Below, in pieces: positions 1 through 10,163 of a stretch of DNA of 23,802 nucleotides. The notes under the pieces were generated by a model. It searched no databases. It was not told the DNA's origin and was given only the letters and a program-made list of their open reading frames with translations. Each line of letters begins with the position of its first letter. The stretch's first letter is position 1. The stretch is from an uncultured Ureaplasma sp. (GTDB taxonomy: Bacteria > Bacillota_I > Bacilli_A > Mycoplasmatales > Mycoplasmoidaceae), in the NCBI GenBank assembly GCA_902782585.1, contig CACZNK010000053.1:1-23802 (forward strand). Reading direction: 5' to 3'. Position numbers and translations under genes: made by a program.

Positions 1-547
1 TTGAATATTGTGCAAATAATGATAAATAATTAGTTGTTCTTTCACTTACACTTGCTTTAGTGTAATCTATTTTGTCAATAGCAAATATTTTTGAAGACCC
101 ATGTTGTTGTGGGTCATTTAATAAACCATTAATGTCAATTGTTACATTAGGATCATTAATTTCATCAAATGTTTGATATGATAAACATATATATGGGTCA
201 AAAATATGGTAATTATCATCATTGATGATGTAATTAATTACACCACCAACATGCAAATTTGTTAAAGAATAATATGTATAGTTATTACTATACATATCAT
301 CAGATGGTACATGATAAAAAAGTCATGTTGTGCCACCACTAATTGATGGTATTTGTCCAATTGGTGTATTAGAAATTCAATATATACCTATAAAAAATGT
401 TCTGTCATTTAAAAAATTATAAACATTCCTATATTTACCTATTTTTTGATCACCATTTTTTTTATTGGTACATGAAGTTATTATAGTTGGTGTTGTAACA
501 AAAATTAATGCTGCAATGTTACATAAAATTATTTTATTTTTTTTCAT
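1..547 (-). CDS. Lipoprotein with DUF31/MIP-like protease domain (partial, 3' end outside window)
   Basis: The frame reads leftward from ATG at 547 and runs off the window, giving 182 residues with no TAA or TAG. The N-terminus is a lipoprotein signal (MKKNK, hydrophobic stretch, lipobox ITSC with Cys26), so the protein should be anchored outside the membrane. Around residues 71-100 it reads GGTTWLFYH, then YYSLTNLHV. This is the pattern of the Mycoplasma DUF31 putative peptidase domain, in which the His of TNLHV (His99 here) corresponds to the trypsin-like catalytic histidine. MIP immunoglobulin proteases belong to this family. The serine and aspartate positions would lie outside the window, so activity cannot be judged. 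One Trp in the motif is encoded by TGA. The gene is separated from cls by about 175 bp and seems to have its own promoter. Family assignment is fairly good; the immunoglobulin-protease role is only a possibility. Confidence 0.62.
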
Positions 548-570
548 AAATGCTATTGATTATATTAAAA

Positions 571-592
571 ATGTATATGAATATACATTATA
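571..592 (-). promoter_or_regulatory. Candidate promoter -10 with overlapping palindrome, DUF31 lipoprotein gene
   Basis: A minus-strand TATAAT occupies 592-587, about 40 bp before the ATG at 547. A weak -35-like TTCACG lies at 616-611, 18 bp upstream. A perfect 8-bp inverted repeat (ATGTATAT, 2-nt spacer, ATATACAT; 571-588) overlaps the -10. It could be an operator, or chance in AT-rich DNA. The rest of 548-723 shows no gene. Confidence 0.3.
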
Positions 593-723
593 TTTATTAA
601 AATCGATTAACGTGAATAATAGATGAATAATATTAGTTAGTTATTGTTGGTTTTGATTTGAAAAGATATTAATTAATAAATTGTGTAATGTTTCAAAAAT
701 TCAATTTTTTCAAATGTTATCTA

Positions 724-2280
724 TTATATTAATGGATATATCAATTTTAGGAAGAAATTTATAAATTTATCTTTTTTTGCAAAAATATTTATTAGATTAT
801 GAGTGGTAATTTCTTTTGAATTTAATAAATCATTAGAGAATATATTTTTTATTGTCTTGTTGCATGTTTTATCATTAATCAATATTAATGTTTCAAAATT
901 AATCCAAAGTGATCGATAATCAATATTACTACTTCCAATATAAGATATGTCATCATCAACAATGATATATTTTGAATGAATAAACCCATTATATTCATAA
1001 ATCTTGCATTTTCCTTCAATTAAATCTTGATAATGTGAACGATTTATATTTAATAATATTTTTTTGCTCTCTCTTAATCCAGGAGTAATAATTTTAACAT
1101 CAACATTACTTAATGACATATAGTTTAAAGCATCAACTATTTTTTTACTTGGACATAAATAAGGGATAGCAATATAAATAGATCTTTTCGCTTTTAAAAT
1201 AAGACTAATAATAGTTTGTTCAATAGTTTTTTCTTTTAAATCTGGTCGACTTTGCGTTAACTGCATCAAAACTTTATTATTATCTTTATGAATGTTCATT
1301 TTTTTATGTAATTTGCTAAATATATTAATCCATTCAGCTTTTGATATTTTATTGTATTTTTTAGTGAATAATGTTCATGAATTAAAGAAGTTGACTAATA
1401 AACTATTGCAAATTTCACCTGATACAATAAAATTTAAGTCTCTGAAGTTATTACATTTTTTATTCATCATGATATATTCATCTGAATAATTACTACCACC
1501 AAATATTGCTTTTTGGTTATCAATGATAAGTGCTTTAGTATGCAAACGGTAATTGGTTGTACTTTTATAAATATTAAATCCAGGTCAATTGAATACTCCA
1601 ACATTAATACCACCATTAACCATAGCTTTTACAAAATATTTTTTTAATCTTCTTCCAAACACTCAATCATATAGAACAAATATTTCTACACCTTCTTTTT
1701 TCTTTTTTAATAATTCAGTAATAACAATTCTTGTAACATATGAATTTTTTAGTATGTATGTCTCTAAAACAATTAATTTTCTAGCAGATCTGATTAAATT
1801 TATAACTTCTTTTAAAAAATCAATATTATCATCAATAACTCTTATTGAGTTATTTAAGTAAACTGGTGATCTTGAAACACTATAGTTGTATGCAAATAAA
1901 CTATTTAATTTATGGTCAGTTTTTAAAAATGAATTAGTATATGCATAATTTTCAAATTTCATATAGTTTTTATATTCATTAACATACTCTCTTCATCTTT
2001 TTACATTGAATGGTCTTAATCCAAACCAAATAAAAATTAATGTTCCTAATAATGGTAAAGTAATAACAACCATTAATCAGCAAAGTTTTATTTCTAATTT
2101 CCGATCATTATTAAACAGAACAACAGCAGTAGAAATTTCAACTGTTAATACTAATAAGAATATTGATAATACAGCTCAAAATTCATTACAAAAATGGACA
2201 AATGTGATAATTAAACTACATACAAATATAAGATAAAATGAGGTTATAAATCCAATAATAATACCACGAAAACTTTTCAT
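724..2280 (-). CDS. cls: Cardiolipin synthase (phospholipase D family)
   Basis: The protein has 518 residues and joins two phosphatidyl groups to make cardiolipin at the membrane. Two hydrophobic segments fill about residues 6-32 and 36-90, as in bacterial Cls. They are followed by two phospholipase-D HKD motifs: H247-x-K249-x4-D254 (LHTKALIID) and H435-x-K437-x4-D442 (IHSKYIIVD). Each motif is followed by the usual GS-N segment (FGGSNYSDEY and YIGSSNIDYR). Length is normal for Cls. In-frame TGA codons are read as Trp, which makes the gene look like fragments under the standard code. One arginine near residue 60 is CGG, a codon rare or unassigned in some mycoplasmas. The ATG at 2280 is chosen because it precedes the first membrane segment and faces a divergent promoter shared with rpmE. 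Confidence 0.93.
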
Positions 2281-2349
2281 GTTCTTTAAATATCCTAATA
2301 ATGATATATTGTTATAATATAATAACATATAAATTAAGACAATTCAATT
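2281..2349. promoter_or_regulatory. Divergent promoter region between cls and rpmE
   Basis: This 69-bp AT-rich gap separates divergent genes. On the plus strand TATAAT lies at 2313-2318, about 31 bp before the rpmE ATG. On the minus strand the same patch reads TATAAC (2316-2311), a possible overlapping -10 for cls. The -35 boxes are not convincing, as is common in mycoplasmas. Confidence 0.4.
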
Positions 2350-2649
2350 ATGAAAAAATCAATTCAACCTAAATTACATGAAGTTACATTTAAATGTGCA
2401 TCTTGTGGTTCTGAATATGTTATAGAATCAACATTGAAGCAAGATTTAGTTTCAATTGATGTTTGTTCTAATTGTCATCCATTCTATAAAGGTGGAAACA
2501 CTTCTCAAAAAATTAAAGGACGTGCTGAAAAACTTTCTTCTAAATTTAATACTGGTAAAGAGAATTTAAATAAGAAACCAACCAAATCATCTAAAAAAGT
2601 AACTAAGAAATCTAAAAAAGTTATTAATTCATTAGATGAATTAAAATAG
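2350..2649 (+). CDS. rpmE: 50S ribosomal protein L31, zinc-binding type
   Basis: The protein has 99 residues and is a component of the large ribosomal subunit at the central protuberance. It begins MKKSIQPKLHEV and carries two CxxC pairs, CASC (residues 16-19) and CSNC (38-41, followed by HPFYKGG), which form the zinc site of the C+ type of L31. The core ends near residue 60. A Lys/Ser-rich tail of about 35 residues makes it longer than typical L31 (about 65-70 residues); as I recall, other mycoplasmas also have such a tail. It is followed by a hairpin with a T run and then by prfA, matching the rpmE-prfA-prmC order of M. genitalium. Confidence 0.95.
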   Translation: MKKSIQPKLHEVTFKCASCGSEYVIESTLKQDLVSIDVCSNCHPFYKGGNTSQKIKGRAEKLSSKFNTGKENLNKKPTKSSKKVTKKSKKVINSLDELK

Positions 2650-2664
2650 CTATTATTTTTAATT

Positions 2665-2690
2665 AAATTACCAAGTTTGGTAATTTTTTA
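2665..2690 (+). terminator. Rho-independent terminator or attenuator after rpmE
   Basis: AAATTACCA and TGGTAATTT form a perfect 9-bp stem with a 4-nt loop, directly followed by six T residues. It begins 16 bp after the rpmE stop. Only 18 bp separate it from the prfA start, and no clear promoter is seen after it, so partial read-through into prfA is plausible. Confidence 0.75.
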
Positions 2691-2708
2691 TTTATTTAGG
2701 ATTAGTTA

Positions 2709-3800
2709 ATGGAATACGATAAAAATTTATATAGTTCACTTGAAGCAATAAAAAATAAATATGAGGCTCTTTTAAAAAAAATAGAAGATCCCAGTTTATC
2801 TATTAGTGAAGTTACAAATATTAATAAATCCATTAAACATACTAAACCAATATATGAAAAGTTTTTAGTTTTTAAAAAACTTATTGAGAATGGGAATCAA
2901 GATGAAAAAATTTTATCATCTAATTCATCTAATGACTTAATTGAACTTGCAAAGCTAGAATTAGAAGAAATTAAACAACAAATTCCATTATTAGAAAAAG
3001 AATTAAAAATTTTACTTATCCCTTGTGATAAAAATGATGAAAAAGATGTTATAGTTGAAATGCGTCCCGGTGTTGGTGGTGATGAATCATGCATATTTGT
3101 TGCTAACTTGTTTGATACTTACAAAAAATATGCAGATAAGCAAGGGTGAACATTAAAAGTTACAGATGCATCAATTAATACAAATGGTTTTGATTACATA
3201 TTTTTTACTATTAAAGGTGACAGCGTATATTCAAAATTTAAGTTTGAATCTGGTGTTCATCGTGTTCAAAGAGTACCAGCTACAGAAACTAAAGGTAGAG
3301 TTCATACATCTACAATCACTGTTGCTGTATTACCAGAAATTGATAAAGTTGAATTAAATATTAATCCATCTGATTTACGTATTGATACATATCGTGCCTC
3401 AGGTGCAGGTGGTCAACATGTTAATCGTACTGAATCTGCAGTAAGAATTACACATATACCAACTAACATTGTTGTTGCATGTCAAGAAGGGAGAAGCCAA
3501 ATTGAGAATAGAGAGACAGCAATGAATATTTTAAGAGCTAAGCTTTGACAAAAATATGAAGATGAACAAACACAAAAAATTTCAAATTTAAGAAAATCTC
3601 AAGTTGGTACAGGTGATAGAAGTGAAAAGATTAGAACTTACAATTATCCTCAAAACCGTGTTACTGATCACCGTATTTCATTAACATTAAATAAACTTGA
3701 TTATATTATGCTAGGTAATTTAGATGAATTAATTAATGCATTATTAGCTAATGAGCAAGAGCAGAAACTTGAAGAATTAAAACTTAATGCAAAACAATAA
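2709..3800 (+). CDS. prfA: Peptide chain release factor 1
   Basis: RF1 (363 residues) recognises UAA and UAG in the ribosomal A site and triggers peptide release. The stop-codon-reading tripeptide PAT lies at residues 190-192 (HRVQRVPATE). The catalytic GGQ is at 234-236 (GAGGQHVNRTESAVR). PAT identifies RF1; RF2 would have SPF. This fits an organism where UGA means Trp and RF2 is not expected. The gene itself uses TGA at Trp147. Its start has an AGGA about 7 nt upstream. The 3' end overlaps prmC by 14 bp, so the two are probably translationally coupled. Confidence 0.97.
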
Positions 3801-4632
3801 AATTACTTTTTCTAATGCTTTAATTAAGTTAAATAAAAAATTTGATAATGATAACATTAATCGAATTATAATGTATCACTATTCAAAGAAAGTTAAAAAT
3901 CTTACAAAATTTATTCTAAATCGAAACAAATTAATTGATTTTGATTATTCAAAATATTTAAGTTCATTAAAAAATTATTATATTGACAAAAAACCATTAA
4001 GTTCTATTATAAAGAAACAATATTTTAATGGATTAACATTTAGGGTTTTTAATAAAGTTCATTTCCCAAGAAATGAAACCGAATTATTAGCTGAAAAAGT
4101 AGAAGAAATTTTGAAAAAAGATAGTAAATTAAAAACAATTATTGATATTTGCTGTGGTACAGGAAATTTAGGAATAAGTGTTAAGAATCATTTTACATAT
4201 ATGAATTTAACACTTCTTGATATTGACAAAAATGCAATTAAAAATGTAAGTTATAATTTAAAACATTTAAAAATTAAAGGAAAAATATTGAATAAAAATT
4301 TCTTTGATTTTATTAAACTTAATAAAACTAAATATGATGTTATTCTTTTTAATCCACCATATGTTAGTAAAGATGAATTAGATTTAAATATGATTAAATA
4401 TGAAAATAAAATAAGCTTTTATAGTAATGTTAAACCTATTGAATTCTATAAAGCACTATTTAACAATATTAAGAAATTAATTAATCATAAACATTATTTA
4501 ATTGGTGTAGAATTTGGATGAAATCAAAAAAAAGATATCAAAACATTATTACATAAAAACAATCTTTTAAAATTTTCAAAGTTTTACAAAGATTTAAATA
4601 ATTTAGATCGTTTTTTAATTATTTATTGTTAA
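3787..4632 (+). CDS. prmC: Release factor glutamine N5-methyltransferase
   Basis: PrmC (HemK; 281 residues) uses S-adenosylmethionine to methylate the glutamine of the GGQ motif in release factors. Here the substrate would be RF1, encoded by the gene it overlaps. The N-terminal helical part (about 1-110) is poorly conserved. The methyltransferase domain has a SAM-binding loop IDICCGTGNLGIS (about 118-130), an acidic residue in LLDIDKNAI, and the diagnostic NPPY motif (FNPPYVSKDEL). One in-frame TGA encodes Trp near the end. The ATG lies inside prfA with a 14-bp overlap. The 3' end overlaps the convergent tsaD by 14 bp, with no terminator between them. Confidence 0.93.
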
Positions 4633-5566
4633 TAATTAAATTTGCTAAATTACCAATCATTGCTGCATTATCACAACAATATTTTTTTTCAACAATATAT
4701 ACTTTTTTATTAATTTTTTTAATTTCATGTCTCAAAAGATTATTTGCAGCTACTCCACCAGCAATAACTATGAATTTACAATCATAGCAATTTACATAGA
4801 ATTTAAGTTTACTTATCAAATCATCTACACATCATTTTAATGCAGAAGATCCAACTAATACTTTATCAATTTTTTTATTTTTATTAATTATGTTTTTAAT
4901 ACAAGTCTTTAAACCAGAAAAACTAAAAGAAATTGGAGGTTCTTTATGTTGAATTAATTTAAGATTAATTTTGTTTTTATTGTAAATAGAGTCTAAACCT
5001 TTACCACCAGGATAAGGAAGATTTAATTCCCTTCCAATTTTATCTAAACACTCACCAACTGCATCATCATTTGTTTCATTTAGAACTAAATAATCATTTA
5101 AACTATTAAATAAATAAATAATTGTATGTCCACCTGATGCATCAAGACAAATAAAAGGAAATTTAACAATATTATTGTTATTAATGCTAAAACTAAATGC
5201 ATGAGCAATCATATGATCAATAGGTATAAGTGGTTTGTTAATTAAAAAACTTAATATTTTTGCAAATACTTTTCCTGTATGCAAACAACCAACTAATCCT
5301 GGTTTTGCAGTATAAGCAATATAATCTATATCACTAATTTTAACTTTCGCTTCTTTCAAAATATCATTTAAAATAATATTAAATTGTTTACTATGTGTTC
5401 TAGAAGCTAATTCAGGAATAATACCACCATATTTTAAATGTAAATCATTTCTTGTAACTACCTTATTAGCAATTATGAGATTATTATTAACACATGCAAT
5501 AGATGTATCATCACACGATGATTCTATCGCTAAGATACAATTATATTTCTTGTTTTTTTTCAACAT
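4619..5566 (-). CDS. tsaD: tRNA N6-threonylcarbamoyladenosine (t6A) transferase subunit
   Basis: TsaD (315 residues, normal length) transfers the threonylcarbamoyl group to A37 of tRNAs that read ANN codons, working with TsaB and TsaE. Family motifs are all present: N-terminal LAIESSCDDTS, the metal-binding HMIAH (HxxxH), DASGGHT, SFSFSGLKTC, and C-terminal AGGVAANNLLR followed by CDNAAMIGN. The start at 5566 (MLKKNKKYN) puts the first motif near residue 12, as usual. An alternative ATG at 5599 would add 11 residues inside the upstream gene. It overlaps the PotD-like gene by 26 bp and ends the polyamine operon. The same neighbour is found in M. genitalium (as I recall, MG045-MG046). Confidence 0.95.
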
Positions 5567-6890
5567 AGGCTCAATGCATATTGGATTTACATAAATCATT
5601 TATTGGTGATTCTATAAGATTAATAATATCAATATTTGAATTTATTTTAATATTATAGATACTTTTATATAGTTCAATTTGCTCATCATCTAATGAAAAA
5701 TCCACATCTGTAAAATAATTTCCATTTACATAATCATCAATAGATTGGAATGGACTTGTATACCTTAAGAAATCAAAATTTCTCATTGGATCATATCTAT
5801 ATTGATTATTTTCATCCATATCAGATATTTCATTACTATCAACATGATCTAAAAATAATGATTTAACAAATTTATAGATTTTGTCTAGTTTTTGTTGATT
5901 ATCATCATTTTTACTATTTATAACTAATGCATCTAATGTTAATGGTTTTGCATCCAAATGATCAATATGGAAATTATCAGGTCCATATGGTTCGTTTACT
6001 TCAGCACCCATTGCTGCATATAAGATATCACCATTATATGCAAAACTACTTAAATTTCCATCTTTTGGTGTACTTAATGATTGTAGAATAACTTGTGAAT
6101 CTGAATTAAAATAAAAACAATTATTACTAAATTTTCTTGTTAGATAATTAAAATCATTTTTCATTTCTTTAATAGATTTATTCTCATTATCAGGATTTAT
6201 ACATCATTCTTTAGGATTGTTTGGATTTAATTTTTGAGTTTTTATTAGATGACAAAGATCAAAAAAAGTTCTTCCATCATCAATACATCCGATTCGACTA
6301 GTTTTTATAGGTTTAAATACATTTGGTAAGTTAGGATTTGTTTTGTTACCTATAAAATTCGTATATTCCTCTCAATTAGTTACATTTTCTAATTCTGGAA
6401 TCTCTTTACCTTTATAAGCAAACATAAAACATTGTAAGAAGTATGGGATACAATAATCTAATAAATTTTCATTTTCATTAAATAGATTATTAAAAAAACT
6501 TGTTTCGCTTTTAATAATATTCTGAATTGTACTAGTAAATAAACCTAATGCATCTGTACCATTTTTAATTAAATTATTATTTTTATCATGTAGTTCAAAT
6601 CTTGCTCAATCAATTTTTTTAACTCAATGCTTTTGTATTAATGAAATTACTTCATATGTTGAAGGAATAGCTAAATCATAATATTTTCTATATTTAGATT
6701 CAATTTCTTCATTAGTTTGATAATATAAGAAGTTTATATTCTCATCATATTTATCAATTAAATCTAAATTCATATAGCTTTCAAAATTTGCAAGAACAAT
6801 TTCATCATTATTTGAGCATGAAGTCAATATAGAAATTGAATGAATTGGCGAAGAAATAATTAATAAAGGACTAAAAATATATTTTTTCAT
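5541..6890 (-). CDS. potD: Polyamine ABC transporter substrate-binding lipoprotein (PotD-like)
   Basis: This 449-residue lipoprotein would capture spermidine or putrescine outside the membrane and deliver it to PotBC. The N-terminus is a lipoprotein signal with lipobox LTSC (Cys25). The mature start VLANFESYMNLDLIDKYDE and the later YYDLAIPSTYEVISLIQ resemble the opening of PotD-type binding proteins (NWSEYI..., then YDLVVPSTYYV). Further on, FFDL, YGPDNFHID and repeated acidic/aromatic segments fit a periplasmic-binding fold. Assignment rests on these motifs plus position: it begins 1 nt after the potC stop. The frame runs through TGA codons (for example the final Trp before AYVEKK) to TAA at 5543. 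It is longer than E. coli PotD (348 residues), as in other mycoplasmas. The substrate is inferred, not shown. Confidence 0.85.
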
Positions 6891-6891
6891 A

Positions 6892-7710
6892 TTATTTTTT
6901 TTCTTTAATTTTCTTAGTTTTTATTATGGTGGTAATACTCATAATAGTAATAGTTACTATTGTTAAAATTGCCCCGAATGTTACAACTCATGCTTTAATA
7001 CCTTTTCGTGTCATATAAATTGTAACGCCTAATGTTTGCCATGAACCATTAACCATATTTGTAATAATAAAATCATCTCAAGACATAGCAATAACAATTA
7101 CAGTTGCTGTAAATATTGAAGGTAATAAATGTGGGAGTGTAATTTTTAAAAATGTTTTCATTTTACTATATCCCATGTCATAACTTGCTAATATTAAATT
7201 ATTATTCATTTTCATCATTCGAGGATATACTGTAATGATTACATAAGGGGTACAAAATGAAATGTGAGATAGAATCACTGTAAAAAAACCAAAATTAAAA
7301 CCAATAGGTATTAATGTCGAACTAAATAAAAGTACTAAGCTAATACCAGTAATTACCTCTGGGGACACAATTGAAAATCTTGAAACATTTAAAACAAAGT
7401 TTTTTACACAATTTCTAGATTTTCATAAACCGTAACATGTTAGTACACCAAATAATAATGAAAAAGGTGTAACAATTGTACCAAGCAGCAATGAATTTAA
7501 TAAAGCATTAATAAATTGATAATTTTTAAATAAGTTAATATAGTTAACATATGTTGGTACATCAAAATTTAATTTAATATTACCACGAGAAGTTTCACCA
7601 TTAAAACTTATTATGATGATTAAAACTAATGGTACATAAATTGCTAATAATACAAGTAGAACATATCATTTCTTTAAGCTGTTGATAGATTTCTTCAAGA
7701 AATGTTTCAT
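6892..7710 (-). CDS. potC: Polyamine ABC transporter permease PotC
   Basis: This inner-membrane permease subunit (272 residues) pairs with PotB and is driven by PotA. It has about six hydrophobic segments, starting with YVLLVLLAIYVPLVLIIII after a basic N-terminus. The cytoplasmic EAA loop that contacts the ATPase reads ASYDMGYSKMKTFLKITLP (with the invariant G). The N-terminal SFNGE motif and PEVITGISLVLLF match PotC (SFN..., PDII.GISLLLLF). Its ATG overlaps the potB stop by 1 bp (TAATG), with an AAAGGTGG ribosome-binding site just upstream. It ends 1 nt before the PotD-like gene. Confidence 0.92.
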
Positions 7711-8555
7711 TATTTTCCACCTTTCTTTTTCAAAATCAGTCGTGATATTTTCTTAGTTAACCAATAAATAAGTAGTCCAACTACAAGGAATAAAAAAATA
7801 ATTAAAGCTAATGTACTTGCTCTGGCTAATGATATATCACTAGTTTGTGCTAGTAATCCTTCTTCCATAAGAATATCACCAATCAAAGATCCAGAACTAC
7901 TAGAATTTAAGAATTGAGGCACAGAAACAATTGTTAAGCAAGGAAGAAAAACTAATGTAATTCCACTAATTAATGCAGTTTTAGTATATGGAATAACAAC
8001 ATTCACAAATGTTGATCATTCACTTCATCCTAAATCTTTTGATGCATAAATTAAATTTTTAGGCATATCTTTTAAAACATTGTAAATTGGTAATATCATA
8101 AATGGAATATATAAATACACAAGACCAATAATTGTGTATATATCACCACTTGTAGAATTCTGATATCCATTAATGAAATCAAATAAAGTTTTTACACCAA
8201 TAATTTTTACTAGAAAACTAGATCATGTTGGTGCTGTAATAAATAAAACTGCTAATGTTTTAGTGATTTTTCCTTTAAAGTTAAATGCTAAAAAATAACT
8301 AAATGGATAAGCAATTAAAATTGAAACAACAGTAGTTATAATTGCAATAATAAATGATTTTAAAATCTTTTTTCATATAAAAACATCGACAAAATTTCAA
8401 TTTTGTGATATATTACCTGAATTTGTTGGGGTAAGTGATTTGATGAATATTAAAAGAATAGGAATAACAATAAACACTAATACAATTAGTATGTATGGTA
8501 AGATTAAAAGAAAATTTCTATATGATGAAGTGAATGAAAACTTTTTTTGTTCCAT
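7710..8555 (-). CDS. potB: Polyamine ABC transporter permease PotB
   Basis: This is the first permease subunit of the polyamine importer (281 residues). A basic N-terminus leads into the hydrophobic segment FLLILPYILIVLVFIVIPIL. About six membrane segments follow. The EAA loop reads ASKDLGWSEWSTFVNVVIP, with A, D, G and I-P in the family pattern, and precedes ALISGITLVFLPCL, a typical PotB segment. Two Trp in the EAA loop are TGA-coded. It starts 3 nt after the potA stop and ends in a 1-bp overlap with potC, so potA, potB and potC should be translated together. Confidence 0.92.
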
Positions 8556-8558
8556 AGT

Positions 8559-10163
8559 TTATTCTTCCTCTCCAACATAATGGATACAATATCCTTTCGT
8601 TGGTTCTCAACTTATTCCTACAATTTTACTAATTTCTAAACCTATATCACTTTGTGCTTTGATTTGCATATTATTTCAAGATAATAAAATATCAAATTGA
8701 ACCCCTTTATAAACACATTGAATAATTTTAGCATCAAAAAAACCTGATTTTTCTGGTACAATTTTTATATCTTCTGGACGAACCATATAATTTAATAATG
8801 TTCCATTAGGTAATTTTGAATTAAAACCACGTTGAGTTATATCAATAGTCTTCTTATTAAATTTAATTTTGTTATCACCAATATATTCACAAACAAAAAT
8901 ATTTGAATCGCCAATAAATTGAGCAACTCACATGTTTGCTGGTGCTTCATATATTTTCCGTGAAGTATCAATTTGTTGAACTTTACCATTAGCCATAACA
9001 ATAATCTTATTAGATAAAAATAATGCTTCTTCTTGATCATGAGTAACAAGAATGAAAGTAAGTTTTAATTTTTGATGTAAAAATTTTAGCTCAAGCTGCA
9101 TTTGTTGACGAACTTTTGCATCTAAAGCAGACAATGGTTCATCAAGCAATAAAATTTCCGGTTCAATAACAATAGCTCTTGCTAAAGCAACCCTTTGTTG
9201 CATCCCACCTGAAAGGTCAGATGGATATTTTTCTTCAGCACCTTCAAGTCCAATAACTTTAATTACATTTTTAACTTTTTCATCAATTTCACTTTTAGTT
9301 AATTTTCTAGTTGTAAATTTTTTCTTAAATTTTTCATCCACTAATTCAGGGTAATTTAAATAATATGAACGTTTTGCATCAAGTTTTGAAATAATTAGAT
9401 CAATATGAGCAATAATTTGATTAATTCTTTTGCGATATTGGAATAACATATAAACATTAATTATTGAAATCTGGAATTCATTCATTTTGTCTATATTTAA
9501 TTTTGGTAGTTTTGGTAAACGTCTTAAATAGCAATTTCTAAAAATAGTGAATTTATTATGATTAATCACTGTTTTAACATTATTACCAAGTTTTCTATAC
9601 ATCTCTTCTTGTGTAGATTCAATATATTTTCTTAAATCTTTTTCATTCTTAATATTTTTAATTTGTTTATAAAATTGATGGTTTGATAGTTCATAATTTA
9701 ATTGAAATTTAATTCTAGATAGTTTTGTAATATTTGCCTCTATTTTTTTAATATTTTTATTAGATTTAATACAAGCCTTATCATGTCTTTTTTGACTTAA
9801 TAATAATTTATCTTTGCTAATATCATTTAAAGATTTTCGAACAACTTTCAATCCATATGCAATATTTTTATAAACATTCATATTTGGAAATAATGCATAG
9901 TTTTGAAAAACCATAGCAGTAGGTCGTTGATTAATTGGTAAACTCTTAATATCAACATCATTAAATAAAATTCTTCCAGAAGTTGGGTTTTCAAATCCAG
10001 CTAAAAGATTTAATGTTGTTGTTTTGCCACAACCACTAGGCCCTAGTAATGTAACAAATTCACCTTTATTAATTGAAAAACTAACATTATTTACTGGTGT
10101 ATTACCATCAGAAAATCTTTTATATACATTTTCAAATTTAATAAAATGTTTAGGGTTAATCAT
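8559..10163 (-). CDS. potA: Polyamine ABC transporter ATP-binding protein PotA, with large internal insertion
   Basis: PotA (534 residues) hydrolyses ATP to power polyamine import. Motifs: Walker A GPSGCGKT (41-48), Q-loop Gln87, ABC signature LSGGMQQR (317-324), Walker B LLLDEP (338-343), D-loop SALD, and switch His375 (VTHD). All catalytic residues are present. Between the Q-loop and the signature, in place of the usual short helical stretch, there is an extra segment of about 180 residues (roughly 110-290). It is Lys-rich and strongly helical. E. coli PotA has 378 residues; long PotA proteins of about 560 residues occur in M. genitalium and M. pneumoniae, so this is a lineage trait. The C-terminus (about 411-534) includes the TOBE-type regulatory part with RPEDIKI. 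The start overlaps the upstream double-HAD gene by 8 bp. Confidence 0.95.

Noticed and set aside
690..723. Possible terminator after cls (AAAAATT-C-AATTTTT)
   Set aside because: The loop is one base and the stem is A/T only, so it would not form a credible hairpin.
1292..2236. Plus-strand open frames opposite cls
   Set aside because: They lie entirely inside the well-supported cls gene, lack any family motif, and are low-complexity complements of an AT-rich coding strand.
5567..5599. Upstream ATG at 5599 as the tsaD start
   Set aside because: It would add 11 residues before the conserved N-terminus with no ribosome-binding site. The ATG at 5566 fits family length better. It cannot be excluded.
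8837..9049. Small minus-strand frame inside potA
   Set aside because: It is an alternate frame of the conserved 3' part of potA and has no recognisable content.
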